From Anaerolineaceae bacterium (GTDB lineage: Bacteria > Chloroflexota > Anaerolineae > Anaerolineales > Anaerolineaceae): a stretch of 64,000 nt of DNA. Below the pieces are notes generated by a model, which was not told the DNA's origin, searched no databases, and saw only the letters and a program-made list of their open reading frames with translations. The stretch lies in assembly GCA_016841365.1 (NCBI GenBank), contig JAENZI010000011.1, positions 1-64,000 on the forward strand. Reading direction: 5' to 3'. Made by a program: the position numbers and the translations under genes. Numbering within the stretch: position 1 is the stretch's first letter; each line of letters starts with the position of its first letter. Shown here in pieces: positions 17,478 through 26,330 of the stretch.

Positions 17478-17704
17478 TGCTTGAAGATCTTGCTATTGGC
17501 GATGTTGTCAGAATGCGCAAACCGCATCCCTGCGGGGGATATGAGTGGGTGGTTGTGCGGCTGGGCGCAGATATTGGGCTGGAATGTTTAACTTGCGGGC
17601 GCCGTGTGATGCTTGAACGGCGTGCCCTAAAACACCGGATGAAAAAACTGGTGCATAAAGCCGAAGATGAACCGGCAGCAGAGCCTCCGGAAACAAAACT
17701 TTGA
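17477..17704 (+). CDS. DUF951 family protein
   Basis: A small 75-aa protein matching the DUF951 family by its conserved layout: [18 protein letters not shown], then a [12 protein letters not shown] segment. The two-Cys knuckle CLTCG together with HPCGG suggests a metal or nucleic-acid site, which is inference. It is usually encoded near DNA-maintenance or translation genes and has no confirmed function. The mRNA appears to be leaderless. Confidence 0.85.
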   Translation: MLEDLAIGDVVRMRKPHPCGGYEWVVVRLGADIGLECLTCGRRVMLERRALKHRMKKLVHKAEDEPAAEPPETKL

Positions 17705-17749
17705 AATTGTCTGACTTTGTTAAATCTGTTATCATAATAGTGAAATCAT

Positions 17750-18247
17750 ATGCCTATTTTAGATGATCGAATTTTTGAGTTTTTCAGCCATAGCCCGGAC
17801 CAAACCCGCCGGCTTGGCATTCACCTTGGCGGATACCTGCGCACAGGGGATGTCATTTGCCTGGAAGGGAATTTGGGATCAGGTAAGACAACCCTCGTCC
17901 AGGGGCTTGCCCAGGGATGGGGTGCGCTGGACCCGGTTTCAAGCCCGTCTTATGTGATTGTGAACGAATATCGACGTGCAGATGCCCAGCGTCTTTACCA
18001 CCTGGATGCCTATCGGCTGGAGAATGCTTTCGATGCGGAAATCCTGGACGTTGACCGGATGCTCTCGGACGGCCCCCTTGTCATCGAGTGGGCTGAGCGG
18101 ATCAAACCCATCTTGCCGGAGGAGCGCTTGTGGATCGTGTTCAAATACACTGGCATGGAGCATCGCTCACTGATGCTCAGGGCTGAGGGAGGACGTTTTG
18201 AAAAGATTGTTGAAAACCTGCGGCGAAAACTATATGGAGCCTTTTAG
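17750..18247 (+). CDS. tsaE: tRNA t6A biosynthesis ATPase TsaE
   Basis: ATPase required, with TsaB, TsaC and TsaD, to make N6-threonylcarbamoyladenosine at position 37 of ANN-decoding tRNAs. The 165-aa protein has P-loop EGNLGSGKTTLVQG, the switch region SSPSYVIVNEY and the Walker B-like LVIEWAERI. The last base of its stop codon is the first base of the tsaB GTG start. Confidence 0.94.
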   Translation: MPILDDRIFEFFSHSPDQTRRLGIHLGGYLRTGDVICLEGNLGSGKTTLVQGLAQGWGALDPVSSPSYVIVNEYRRADAQRLYHLDAYRLENAFDAEILDVDRMLSDGPLVIEWAERIKPILPEERLWIVFKYTGMEHRSLMLRAEGGRFEKIVENLRRKLYGAF

Positions 18248-18918
18248 TGTTACTGGCCATTGATACTTCTACTTCCTGGATCAGCCTGGCGTTGTATGAC
18301 GGCACATTTGTGCGATACGAGACGACCTGGCAAAGCAAGCATCATCACACGATTGAGCTGGCGCCTGCGATCGATACATTGTTCACCCAAACAGGGACCA
18401 GCAGCCATGATCTAACGGGTGTGGCTGTGGCAATTGGGCCGGGTTCTTTCACCAGCTTACGGATTGGCGTGGCGGCTGCCAAAGGTTTTTCTCTGGCACT
18501 GCGCCTTCCATTGGCAGGCGTGCCATCGCTGGATGTACTTGTAGCAGCCCAACCACTGGATGAAAAACCTTTAATTGCCGTATTGCAGGCTGGGCGGCGC
18601 AGACTGGCTTTTGCACCCTACCAGGTGGTGGATTGTGCCTGGCAGCAACAAGCTGAGCCGATGGTTATTGACCCCAAGGAACTGGTCAAAGGTATCACCG
18701 AGCCGACCCTGATCTGTGGCGAACTTTCAGAGGATGCCCGTACAATCATTGGGCGGCGCTGGAAGAATGCGATTCTGTCATCGCCAGCGAATTGTTTGCG
18801 CCGGGCAGGGTTCCTGGCAGAAATCGGCTGGCAGCGCATTGTTGACGATCAAGCTGATGACCCATTCAGTTTAGCGCCTATTTACCTGAGCACATCCAAT
18901 AACCCCATACCAGCATAA
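18247..18918 (+). CDS. tsaB: tRNA t6A biosynthesis protein TsaB
   Basis: Inactive ASKHA-fold partner that scaffolds TsaD in the t6A complex. The 223-aa protein has the N-terminal MLLAIDTSTSWISLAL and the dimer-interface segment VAIGPGSFTSLRIGVAAAKG. A GTG start overlaps the tsaE stop by one base, and rimI follows after a single base. tsaD and tsaC are not in the window. Confidence 0.94.
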   Translation: MLLAIDTSTSWISLALYDGTFVRYETTWQSKHHHTIELAPAIDTLFTQTGTSSHDLTGVAVAIGPGSFTSLRIGVAAAKGFSLALRLPLAGVPSLDVLVAAQPLDEKPLIAVLQAGRRRLAFAPYQVVDCAWQQQAEPMVIDPKELVKGITEPTLICGELSEDARTIIGRRWKNAILSSPANCLRRAGFLAEIGWQRIVDDQADDPFSLAPIYLSTSNNPIPA

Positions 18919-18919
18919 C

Positions 18920-19435
18920 ATGCCCGGGGAGGTTCAATCCTCGCAGATCGTGATCCGTTCGATGACCCTGGCAGATATTTCTGCCGTGGCAGCAATCGAT
19001 CGTGTTTGTTTCCCCACCCCCTGGCCGAAAGAAGCTTTTTTATATGAGCTTACGCAAAGGCTGGATTCCCTCTGTAGGGTAGCTGAATGGGCAGGCCCTA
19101 ATGAACGAATCCTCGTCGGGACGATTGTCGTCTGGTTGGTCGGAGATATCGCTCACATTGCTACGCTTGCCATCGAACCTGGGTTTCGCCGGAAAGGAAT
19201 TGGGCAAGCCCTGCTTGCTCTAACCCTGATAGAGAGTATGGCTCGTGGTGCTCACCGTGCATTGCTTGAAGTGCGGGAGAGCAACGTTAGCGCTCAGCGA
19301 CTTTATCGAAAATTTGGGTTCCGGGAGGCAGGTCGAAAGCCAGATTATTATCAAGATACACATGAAGATGCTGTGGTGATGACCCTTTTGCCCTTAGCAC
19401 GGGAATCGCTTGCCGAGTTGGCAGGTTATGGATAA
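18920..19435 (+). CDS. rimI: Ribosomal protein S18 alanine N-acetyltransferase RimI
   Basis: GNAT enzyme of 171 aa that acetylates the N-terminus of ribosomal protein S18 and related substrates. The acetyl-CoA loop is IEPGFRRKGIGQALL, with the R/QxxGxG signature, followed by LEVRESNVSAQRLYRKFGF. It is the third gene of tsaE-tsaB-rimI, an arrangement widely conserved in bacteria. Confidence 0.92.
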   Translation: MPGEVQSSQIVIRSMTLADISAVAAIDRVCFPTPWPKEAFLYELTQRLDSLCRVAEWAGPNERILVGTIVVWLVGDIAHIATLAIEPGFRRKGIGQALLALTLIESMARGAHRALLEVRESNVSAQRLYRKFGFREAGRKPDYYQDTHEDAVVMTLLPLARESLAELAGYG

Positions 19436-19473
19436 GATTATCACTGTATTGCACTAAAGACTGGAGGTCAATT

Positions 19474-20130
19474 TTGAAGCCAGAGGAAATCCTGAAGGAG
19501 ATAGCAGAGCAAACAGCCGTGTGCACACGCTGCAAACTTCACCACTCGCGGAAGAATGCTGTCCCGGGGAGCGGCAACCCGCACGCCAGCGTGATGTTCA
19601 TTGGGGAAGGCCCCGGATTTCATGAGAATGAACAGGGTTTACCCTTTGTGGGAGCGGCTGGCCAATTTTTGGATGAACTGCTGACCGAAGCGGGATTAAC
19701 CCGCGAGGATGTCTTTATCACGAATGTGGTTAAGTGCCGACCTCCCGGAAATCGAGACCCGCAGGAAGATGAATTAGAAGCATGTAAACCGTTCTTAGAA
19801 AGGCAAATCGCCGCAATCAACCCCGATGTGATTGTGACATTGGGGCGGATCTCAATGGGCTATTTTATCAACAACGGCAGGATAAGTGCCATTCACGGGC
19901 GGTCTTTCTGGTCTGGCGGACGGATGGCTGTGCCCATGTATCATCCGGCGGCTGCACTGCATCAACCATCTCTGCGGGATGTGGTAAAAGAAGACTTTGC
20001 GAAACTGCCAGCATATATCAAACAGGCGCAGGATACCCGTAAGAACAACACTGATCTGGTTTTGCCCACTCAAGAAGATCCTGAAGAAGAGCGTGATGAA
20101 GGCAACGCACAGCAGCTTAGTCTGTTTTAG
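19474..20130 (+). CDS. Family 4 (Fe-S) uracil-DNA glycosylase
   Basis: Removes uracil from DNA to start base-excision repair. The 218-aa protein carries the four 4Fe-4S ligands in two pairs (CTRC near residue 17, and Cys in VVKCRPPGN and LEACKPF). It also has catalytic motif GEGPGFHENEQGLPFVG and the DNA-binding loop MYHPAAALHQP. Translation starts at a TTG with GGAGG just upstream. The last 30 residues are acidic and probably disordered. Confidence 0.94.
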   Translation: MKPEEILKEIAEQTAVCTRCKLHHSRKNAVPGSGNPHASVMFIGEGPGFHENEQGLPFVGAAGQFLDELLTEAGLTREDVFITNVVKCRPPGNRDPQEDELEACKPFLERQIAAINPDVIVTLGRISMGYFINNGRISAIHGRSFWSGGRMAVPMYHPAAALHQPSLRDVVKEDFAKLPAYIKQAQDTRKNNTDLVLPTQEDPEEERDEGNAQQLSLF

Positions 20131-20204
20131 GCGGATGGGCAGTAAACAAGCTGGTTGTGATAAAATAAAACTCTGAAATTTTTCCTGTAATCAAGGAATC
20201 CAAT

Positions 20205-21524
20205 ATGCAAAACACTAAAGATGATTTACTGAAAAAGTTAAACGATCATACTGCTCGGGTGGGTGTGGTCGGGATTGGTTATGTCGGATTGCCGTTGGCT
20301 GTGGTGTTTGCTGAAGCCGGGTTTGACGTGATCGGCGTTGACCCCGAAAAAGAAAAGGTGAACGCCATCAATCGCGGCGAGAGCTACATCCTCGATGTCG
20401 ATTCTGCGCGGGTGAAGGCGCTGGTCGATGCTGGGAAGCTAAAAGCCAGCACCGATTACGCTGCGCTTGAGAATGTGGATGCAGTTTCGATTTGCGTCCC
20501 CACACCACTGCGCAAGACAGGAGACCCTGACCTTTCTTATATCGCATCTGCCAGCAAATCGCTTGCACCGCATTTGCACCCGGGCATGGTGATCGTGCTT
20601 GAATCCAGCACATATCCCGGGACGACCCGCGAGATGGTTTTGCCAGAGCTGGAGGCAGTCAGTGGGCTTAAAGTTTGCGAGGATTTCTTTTTAGCTTTTT
20701 CGCCTGAAAGGGTGGACCCGGGACGTGAAGATTGGACAACGATCAACACGCCTAAAGTGATTGGTGGGATCACGGCTGATTGCGGCGAAGTGGCTGCCGC
20801 CTGGTATGGCGAAGCGCTGGAAACGATTGTGCCAGTATCCACCTGCGAGGTGGCTGAGATGGCAAAACTCCTCGAAAACACTTTCCGCATGATCAATATC
20901 GGTTTGGTCAATGAGCTGGCAATCATGTGCGACCGTCTGAAGGTGGATGTGTGGGAAGTGATCGACGCGGCCGCTACCAAACCCTTTGGTTTTATGAAAT
21001 TCACCCCCGGACCAGGTTTGGGCGGGCACTGCATCCCGATTGATCCTTTATACCTCTCGTGGAAATTGCGTTCGCTAAATTACAATGCCCGCTTTATCGA
21101 ATTGGCATCTGAAATTAACACGAATATGCCCCGTTACACCCTCAGCAAGATCCAGGATGCGCTGAATATTCAGCAGAAGGCGGTGAATGGGAGCCGTGTG
21201 CTGATTTTGGGCGCGGCTTATAAACCGGATATTGATGACTTGCGGGAATCGCCGGCGTTGGATGTGATCCACCTGCTGCAAGAAAAAGGCGCCGATGTGG
21301 CTTATCATGATCCATATATCCCGCACCTGGACCATGACAACATCCGGTTGGATTCTGTCAACGATTTGATGGCTGAAGTAGCTGCGGCTGATTGCGTGGC
21401 GATCATCACCAATCACAGCGCCTACGATTACCCGGCGATCCTTGCCGCCGCCCAAATGGTGGTGGATACCCGCAATGCGCTCGGCAAGGCGGGTAAAGAC
21501 AATCCAAAAGTGGTCAGGCTCTAA
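20205..21524 (+). CDS. UDP-sugar 6-dehydrogenase (UDP-GlcNAc/WbpA type)
   Basis: NAD-dependent oxidation of a UDP-hexose or UDP-N-acetylhexosamine to the uronic acid. The 439-aa protein has the N-terminal Rossmann motif GIGYVG, the catalytic Cys in GPGLGGHCIPIDP, and the C-terminal UDP-binding domain starting at SRVLILGAAYKPD. It resembles the WbpA/WecC subfamily more than plain UDP-glucose dehydrogenase, but the exact substrate is not certain. The last base of its stop codon is the first base of the epimerase start. Together with the flippase it forms a surface-polysaccharide operon. Confidence 0.9.
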   Translation: MQNTKDDLLKKLNDHTARVGVVGIGYVGLPLAVVFAEAGFDVIGVDPEKEKVNAINRGESYILDVDSARVKALVDAGKLKASTDYAALENVDAVSICVPTPLRKTGDPDLSYIASASKSLAPHLHPGMVIVLESSTYPGTTREMVLPELEAVSGLKVCEDFFLAFSPERVDPGREDWTTINTPKVIGGITADCGEVAAAWYGEALETIVPVSTCEVAEMAKLLENTFRMINIGLVNELAIMCDRLKVDVWEVIDAAATKPFGFMKFTPGPGLGGHCIPIDPLYLSWKLRSLNYNARFIELASEINTNMPRYTLSKIQDALNIQQKAVNGSRVLILGAAYKPDIDDLRESPALDVIHLLQEKGADVAYHDPYIPHLDHDNIRLDSVNDLMAEVAAADCVAIITNHSAYDYPAILAAAQMVVDTRNALGKAGKDNPKVVRL

Positions 21525-22504
21525 TGGCAAATTACCTTCTGACCGGTGCTGCCGGCTTTATTGGGTCCCGTGTGGCGCAATTCCTGCTGGAAGATGGCCA
21601 CAGCGTGTATGGCGTGGATATTATCAATGACGCATATGATGTGCGTCTGAAGGAATATCGTTTAGGGAAACTTGTCGGGCGAGAGAATTTTCACTTTCGC
21701 AAATGGGATGTCTCAGACAAGGCGATTATTGAGGCGTTAAAAGATTGGCTGCCCGAGCAGATCGCCGGGGTAATTAACCTGGCAGCCTGGGCTGGCACCC
21801 GTCTGAGCCTTTCGAACCCCTGGATTTATATTGATACCAACATCACCGGCACCCTGAATATGCTTGAGTTGTGCCGTCAGATGGACATACCGAAATTTGT
21901 GTTGGCATCCTCGTCGAGTGTATATGGCCATGTTTCCCGCCCGCCCTACGAAGAAAGTGACGATACAGCTCACCCACTGCAGCCTTACGCTGCCACAAAA
22001 AAGGGGGCAGAGGCCATGGCGCATGCTTACCATCACCTGTACGGGGTTGATGTGACGGTGCTGCGTTATTTTACGGTGTATGGCCCTGCTGGCCGGCCGC
22101 AAATGGTCATGTTCAGGTTCTGCAAGTGGATAGCCGAAAATCAGCCTGTGGTGATTAACGGTAATGGTGAGCAGACCCGCGGCTTTACCTATCTTGATGA
22201 TATCGCCCGCGGCACGATTCTGGCGCTGAAACCTGTAGGGTATGAAATCCTCAATTTGGGCGGACATCAGGTGGTCACGATTAACCGCATGATCGAGATG
22301 CTGGAAGAGCGCATCGGCAAGAAAGCCATGGTCACCTATCAAGACTTTCATCCCGCAGATGTATGGGAGAACCATGCCAATGTCAGCCAGGCCAGAGCGG
22401 TGTTGGGCTGGAAGCCCGAAGTCAGCCTGGAAGACGGCATGACACGCCTGGTGGATTGGTATATGCAGGAGCGTGCATGGGCGAGCCAGATCGAAACCCC
22501 ATGA
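21524..22504 (+). CDS. NAD-dependent nucleotide-sugar epimerase
   Basis: An extended-SDR enzyme of 326 aa that probably inverts C4 of the UDP-uronic acid made by the preceding dehydrogenase. It has NAD motif TGAAGFIGS, catalytic Ser in SSSSVYG, and the Tyr-Lys pair in YAATKKG. The substrate-binding C-terminal part includes YGPAGRPQM and GFTYLDDIARG. It is most similar in pattern to UDP-glucuronate 4-epimerases. It overlaps both neighbours by one to four bases, indicating tight translational coupling. Confidence 0.9.
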   Translation: MANYLLTGAAGFIGSRVAQFLLEDGHSVYGVDIINDAYDVRLKEYRLGKLVGRENFHFRKWDVSDKAIIEALKDWLPEQIAGVINLAAWAGTRLSLSNPWIYIDTNITGTLNMLELCRQMDIPKFVLASSSSVYGHVSRPPYEESDDTAHPLQPYAATKKGAEAMAHAYHHLYGVDVTVLRYFTVYGPAGRPQMVMFRFCKWIAENQPVVINGNGEQTRGFTYLDDIARGTILALKPVGYEILNLGGHQVVTINRMIEMLEERIGKKAMVTYQDFHPADVWENHANVSQARAVLGWKPEVSLEDGMTRLVDWYMQERAWASQIETP

Positions 22505-23874
22505 GACGCTTTCTTGCGGGCGTCAGAACCTGGGGGAAAGATGTCATTCTAAAACGCGTCATCGGTAATTCAGCATATTTGTTTGGCAGCCAGGCGATCA
22601 GCGCGGTGCTGAGCATCCTCACAGCGAACCTGTTAGGTGTGGCCAGTTTCGGCGAGCTGGGTGTGGTGATCGGTTTTGTGACCAATATCAACCGCTTGCT
22701 TTCCTTTCGGATGGCAGATTTTGTCGTCCGTTATGTGGGCGGTTTTTTAGCTGATGATAAACGCAAGAACGCTGCGGCCGTCATCAAAGTGGCAGCGCTG
22801 GCTGAACTGGGGACATCGCTGTTGGCTTATGGCGTGTTGGTGCTCCTTGCGGGTTGGGGTGCCGAAAGCTTTGTCAAAGACCCCGCCACCCGCCCGCTGT
22901 TTATCATTTATGGGCTCGCAATTTTAGGTAATGTGATGGCAGAAACGGCTACCGGTGCGCTGCATGTTACCGGGCATTTCCGTTCACAGGCGTTGTTGAA
23001 TCTATTGCAGAGTGTGATCACCGCCGGGCTATTCTTAGTGGTTTTCTTAAACCAGGGTGGCATCTTCGAAGTGATGCTGGTCTACCTGGCAGGAAAAATG
23101 ATTTTGGGGATCGGGCCGGTATTGCTGGCATTGTACTGGCTGCCAAAAAGCTTGGGGAAGCACTGGTGGCGTACGCCGATCCGGGGCAACCTGCCTGATC
23201 GGAAACCCATGCTCAAGTTTGCCATCAATGCCAACTTCAGCAGCACCGTCACCATATTGGCACGGGATAGCGAGGTGTTGTGGGTTAGCTATTTCTTCGA
23301 TACTACCGTGGCTGGCTATTTCAAGGTGGCATTGGCTGTGATCAACCTGATGGTAATGCCGATCACACCTTTCATCAGCACTACCTTCCCAGAGATCACC
23401 CGCCACATTGCCCGGCGCGAATGGGCAAGGCTCAAACGTTTGCTGGCACGGGTCACAACGATATCGGGTGTGTGGACTGTCAGCGTGATTGCCGGGTTGT
23501 TGTTATTAGGACGCCAACTGTTATTCTCTGAATGGTCGCTCTTTGGGCGCACAATTTACATTTACAAAGAGGCTTATGGACCGGCTTATGGCGTGCTGCT
23601 GGTCTTGTTGATCGGGTTTGGGGTGGCAAACGTCTTTTTTTGGGATCGCACATTGCTGCTTTCATTTGGAAAAGCAGAGATACCTTTGCGGGTGAGCTTC
23701 TTCGCTATGCTTGGGAAGGTGATCCTGGCCTTTTTAATCGTTCCTGTGTTGGGATTTTTGGCAGAGGCGGCGTTATTCAGTGCGTATTTTGTAGTATCTG
23801 TGGGGGTGCTGGTGCTGCACGGTCTGGGAGAGATCCGACGCCGTGAGTCTTTAGATTTGGAAACCGCCGGGTAA
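22501..23874 (+). CDS. Polysaccharide flippase (Wzx/MATE-like)
   Basis: A 457-aa polytopic membrane protein with 12-14 helices, of the polysaccharide biosynthesis (MOP) superfamily, which flips lipid-linked sugar units across the membrane. The opening VIGNSAYLFGSQAISAVLSILTA split across a Ser-rich first helix is typical. I place the start at ATG 22501, where ATGA overlaps the epimerase stop; a longer frame back to 22363 is only open sequence inside the epimerase gene. The polymerase and glycosyltransferases are not in the window. Confidence 0.88.
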   Translation: MRRFLAGVRTWGKDVILKRVIGNSAYLFGSQAISAVLSILTANLLGVASFGELGVVIGFVTNINRLLSFRMADFVVRYVGGFLADDKRKNAAAVIKVAALAELGTSLLAYGVLVLLAGWGAESFVKDPATRPLFIIYGLAILGNVMAETATGALHVTGHFRSQALLNLLQSVITAGLFLVVFLNQGGIFEVMLVYLAGKMILGIGPVLLALYWLPKSLGKHWWRTPIRGNLPDRKPMLKFAINANFSSTVTILARDSEVLWVSYFFDTTVAGYFKVALAVINLMVMPITPFISTTFPEITRHIARREWARLKRLLARVTTISGVWTVSVIAGLLLLGRQLLFSEWSLFGRTIYIYKEAYGPAYGVLLVLLIGFGVANVFFWDRTLLLSFGKAEIPLRVSFFAMLGKVILAFLIVPVLGFLAEAALFSAYFVVSVGVLVLHGLGEIRRRESLDLETAG

Positions 23875-23990
23875 TTTTCTGATCGGATGAGACAGTTTCA
23901 TCATGGGGGAAACATGAGGTTCATCTTCAATGCAATCATTGACATCAATAATGATAAAATCTTTACCATATTCCATTAATTAAAGGAGAG

Positions 23991-25145
23991 ATGATGGACG
24001 CCCAACAGACCCCCTCCCCGATGCAGCAGATTGCAAATATGCTCCAGCCCTGGCTTTCCGCGATTGAAGATCCGCGACGGGCGCAAGAGGCGGTTTTGCA
24101 GCGCCTTATGGCGATTTATGCTCAAACAACCTACGGTCAGGCGCATCATGCGGACTATGTAGGCAGTATCGCCGCGTTTCGAGAGGCTTTCCCCATCGCT
24201 ACTTATGAGGATTACCAGCCGCTCATCGAGCGTGTGATGGCAGGAGAAAATGGCTTGCTGTTGAATGAACCGGTGGCGGGCTGGGCGATCACTCGCGGAA
24301 CAACAAAGGGCACAACTAAATACATCCCGATGACGCCCACAGATATTGAAATGCGGGTTTCAGCCGGACGGGCGGTGATGATGTATGCAGTCCAAACACA
24401 ATCGCCAGCGGTGTTTGGGGGCGTCAATCTCAACCTCAATTTTCCATCAGTGGTTGGCACACTTAAGGTTGGCGACCGTGAACTGGAATATGGTTACAGC
24501 TCGGGCATTTATACCCGGTTTGTCTCGCACAAGACCCCGGTGCGTTCCGTTCCTTCACAGGAGGAAATTGATGCCTTGGGTGGGAGCAAAGCCTGGTCTA
24601 CCTGGGAAAAGCGGTTTGATCTGGCTTATGAACGCTGCCTGGACCAGAGGGTGACCCTCGTTGGCGGCGTAGCGCCAACGGCAGTTGCTTTTGGCCGCTA
24701 TCTTTGGAAGAAACACCGCTGTTACCCAAAAGATCTTTGGCAGGTGTTGGTAATGACACTGGGCAGTTCACCCGGCATTAACACCTACCGGGCAGGTACC
24801 CTCAGAGCGCTTTATGGACGTCAGGCTGCCATCCGCGAGATCTATGGGGCAACCGAGGGAATGTTTGGCCAGCAAATGGATGATAAACGTGCCTGGGTAC
24901 CGAATTATGATTTGTTCTTTTTTGAGGTGAGAACGCGGAGAGGCGTCAAGATGCTGTATGAGATGCAGCTGGGTGAAACCGGCAGCCTGGTCGTCTCGAC
25001 GCCTGTTTTAGCAAGGTATGAAATTGGGGATTTGATCCGCGCTTACCAGCCCCCTTATTTCCGGTGCATTGGGCGCGACCGCTGGTACACGCCAATGATG
25101 CACACTTGGCGTATGGTCAAAACACTGGATTTTGGACGACTTTGA
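23991..25145 (+). CDS. Short GH3-family acyl-adenylate-forming enzyme
   Basis: A GH3-like adenylating enzyme, the ANL superfamily branch known from plant auxin-amino acid synthetases. The three ATP/AMP-binding segments are recognisable: TRGTTKGTTKYIPMT (P-loop-like), EIYGATEGM, and ARYEIGDLIRAY. At 384 aa it lacks most of the mobile C-terminal domain of the usual 500-600-aa enzymes. An AAAGGAGAG site precedes the ATG. It sits alone after the flippase gene. Substrate and product are unknown. Confidence 0.75.
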   Translation: MMDAQQTPSPMQQIANMLQPWLSAIEDPRRAQEAVLQRLMAIYAQTTYGQAHHADYVGSIAAFREAFPIATYEDYQPLIERVMAGENGLLLNEPVAGWAITRGTTKGTTKYIPMTPTDIEMRVSAGRAVMMYAVQTQSPAVFGGVNLNLNFPSVVGTLKVGDRELEYGYSSGIYTRFVSHKTPVRSVPSQEEIDALGGSKAWSTWEKRFDLAYERCLDQRVTLVGGVAPTAVAFGRYLWKKHRCYPKDLWQVLVMTLGSSPGINTYRAGTLRALYGRQAAIREIYGATEGMFGQQMDDKRAWVPNYDLFFFEVRTRRGVKMLYEMQLGETGSLVVSTPVLARYEIGDLIRAYQPPYFRCIGRDRWYTPMMHTWRMVKTLDFGRL

Positions 25146-25152
25146 ATTCGTT

Positions 25153-25638
25153 TTAACGATGTCGGATCAAGGCTGATGCCAGTGCGGACAGCCCCATTGC
25201 AATCAGCACAAAGGGCCACACAATTTCCCAGCCGATAATCATTCCCAGACCAATCCCGATGAAGATGGCTGCCAGGAAGAAATTCCCGCCGGTGGAAGAC
25301 CGATAAGCGGGCACAAAGGTGCGCACGATCGCTTCAAGGAAGACTAATACGCCTGCACCCAGGAAGATCAGTGACCACCTGCTCAGGCTGGTGATCGTGA
25401 CATCTCCGATGGTGATCGGTTCAGCCCGGATTTGATCCAGCCAGCCCAGGTTTGAGGCGAGAAATACCAGCCCAGCCCAGATCAGGATCAATGCCCATAC
25501 AAGGGAGCTTAATGGATCCTGGTTGTGTTTTTCTTCTTGCTTTTCGTCTTCTTTTTCGTATTTCTCTTTCGTTTTTTCTTCAAATTCTGGTTCACTAAAA
25601 CGCCGAGGTTCGTAGGGTTTCTTGTGTTGATCTGTCAT
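25153..25638 (-). CDS. Small membrane protein with charged N-terminus
   Basis: A 161-aa protein. The first 45 residues are extremely rich in Lys and Glu and cytoplasmic in character. They are followed by four hydrophobic helices, the last two connected by GLGMIIGWE. The pattern resembles LiaF/DUF-type N-terminal membrane domains, but no named family can be assigned. It converges with the GH3 gene with only 7 bp between the stops. An AAAGGAT ribosome-binding site precedes the start. Confidence 0.65.
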   Translation of the reverse strand: MTDQHKKPYEPRRFSEPEFEEKTKEKYEKEDEKQEEKHNQDPLSSLVWALILIWAGLVFLASNLGWLDQIRAEPITIGDVTITSLSRWSLIFLGAGVLVFLEAIVRTFVPAYRSSTGGNFFLAAIFIGIGLGMIIGWEIVWPFVLIAMGLSALASALIRHR

Positions 25639-25748
25639 GGTGTTATCCTTTTTTGATAAATGCCAATTAACTTGTTATGATTTTATTTTAGCAGAATCAA
25701 TGCTGTGGTGCCTTATATTTTCTGGGGTTATGCAACCTGAAAGACCTG

Positions 25749-25783
25749 TTGATTAAGCGTGTTGAATTGCTACAATGTAGGGA
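25749..25783 (+). promoter_or_regulatory. Promoter-like sequence with ATG at the predicted +1
   Basis: TTGATT (25749-25754) and TACAAT (25771-25776) are 16 bp apart, and an ATG starts six bases after the -10 box. The reading frame from this ATG ends after 22 codons, inside the antisense end of the next gene. It may drive an antisense RNA or mark a lost leaderless gene. Confidence 0.35.
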
Positions 25784-25814
25784 TGAATGATGCGGTGTAT
25801 GCAAAAGTGTCCGA

Positions 25815-26132
25815 TCAAGGTTGCCAATCACCGATGTCTTGCCAGCAATAGTCGAGGTGTTCTGCCATCACCGGCTTGAGCTTGCGTTTGACATGGGACC
25901 GGGCAGCATCCATCAGTTCTAACCCACCGATTTGGTCCAGGCGTTTACCGATCTCGCGTGCCCCGGTGTGATGGCAGCGGACGTTGAACGGACCGCCAGG
26001 TTGGAGCGATAGAAAATCATCCAGTTCGCCAATTTTCACCAGTTTCTTGAGGAGGCGCTTAACTTCTTGCTTTTGGTCAGCGGGTAAATTACGAATGGCT
26101 GGGTGACCGAACAGTGCTTCCCAAATACTCAT
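25815..26132 (-). CDS. Hypothetical protein, helical
   Basis: A 105-aa protein of unknown function. It is mostly helical and charged, with a leucine- and lysine-rich middle (QEVKRLLKKLVKIGELDDF) and several His/Cys residues (VRCHHTGAREIG, LDYCWQD) that could bind a metal. An AAGGAACA ribosome-binding site and a minus-strand TATAAT near 26174-26179 lie upstream, which supports it as a real gene. No neighbour suggests its role. Confidence 0.6.
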   Translation of the reverse strand: MSIWEALFGHPAIRNLPADQKQEVKRLLKKLVKIGELDDFLSLQPGGPFNVRCHHTGAREIGKRLDQIGGLELMDAARSHVKRKLKPVMAEHLDYCWQDIGDWQP

Positions 26133-26248
26133 AGGTTTGTGTTCCTTTTTTCTAATGTCTGTTCTTTATTATAGACGAATTTAACGCGATTGATTGTGGA
26201 TTCTCTATCTGTGGTGATAAATTTTGCATTATTCTGATACTACCGGCT

Positions 26249-26254
26249 TATAAT
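26249..26254 (+). promoter_or_regulatory. -10 box of the SDR gene
   Basis: A perfect TATAAT lies about 80 bp before the SDR start. The best -35 candidate, TTGCAT (26224-26229), is 19 bp away, so the promoter call is only moderate. Confidence 0.35.
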
Positions 26255-26330
26255 GGATCTCATAATCGGACAATAGCTCCTGAATAAGGAAATTAATGGG
26301 TTGGAAAACGAATCATAGGAAGGAAATTCT

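Noticed and set aside
21737-22375. 212-codon minus-strand frame opposite the epimerase
   Set aside because: Fully contained within a clear epimerase gene on the other strand, and no family resemblance.
22363-22500. N-terminal extension of the flippase
   Set aside because: It lies entirely inside the epimerase gene in another frame and has no hydrophobic or conserved content. ATG 22501 with an ATGA overlap is the better start.
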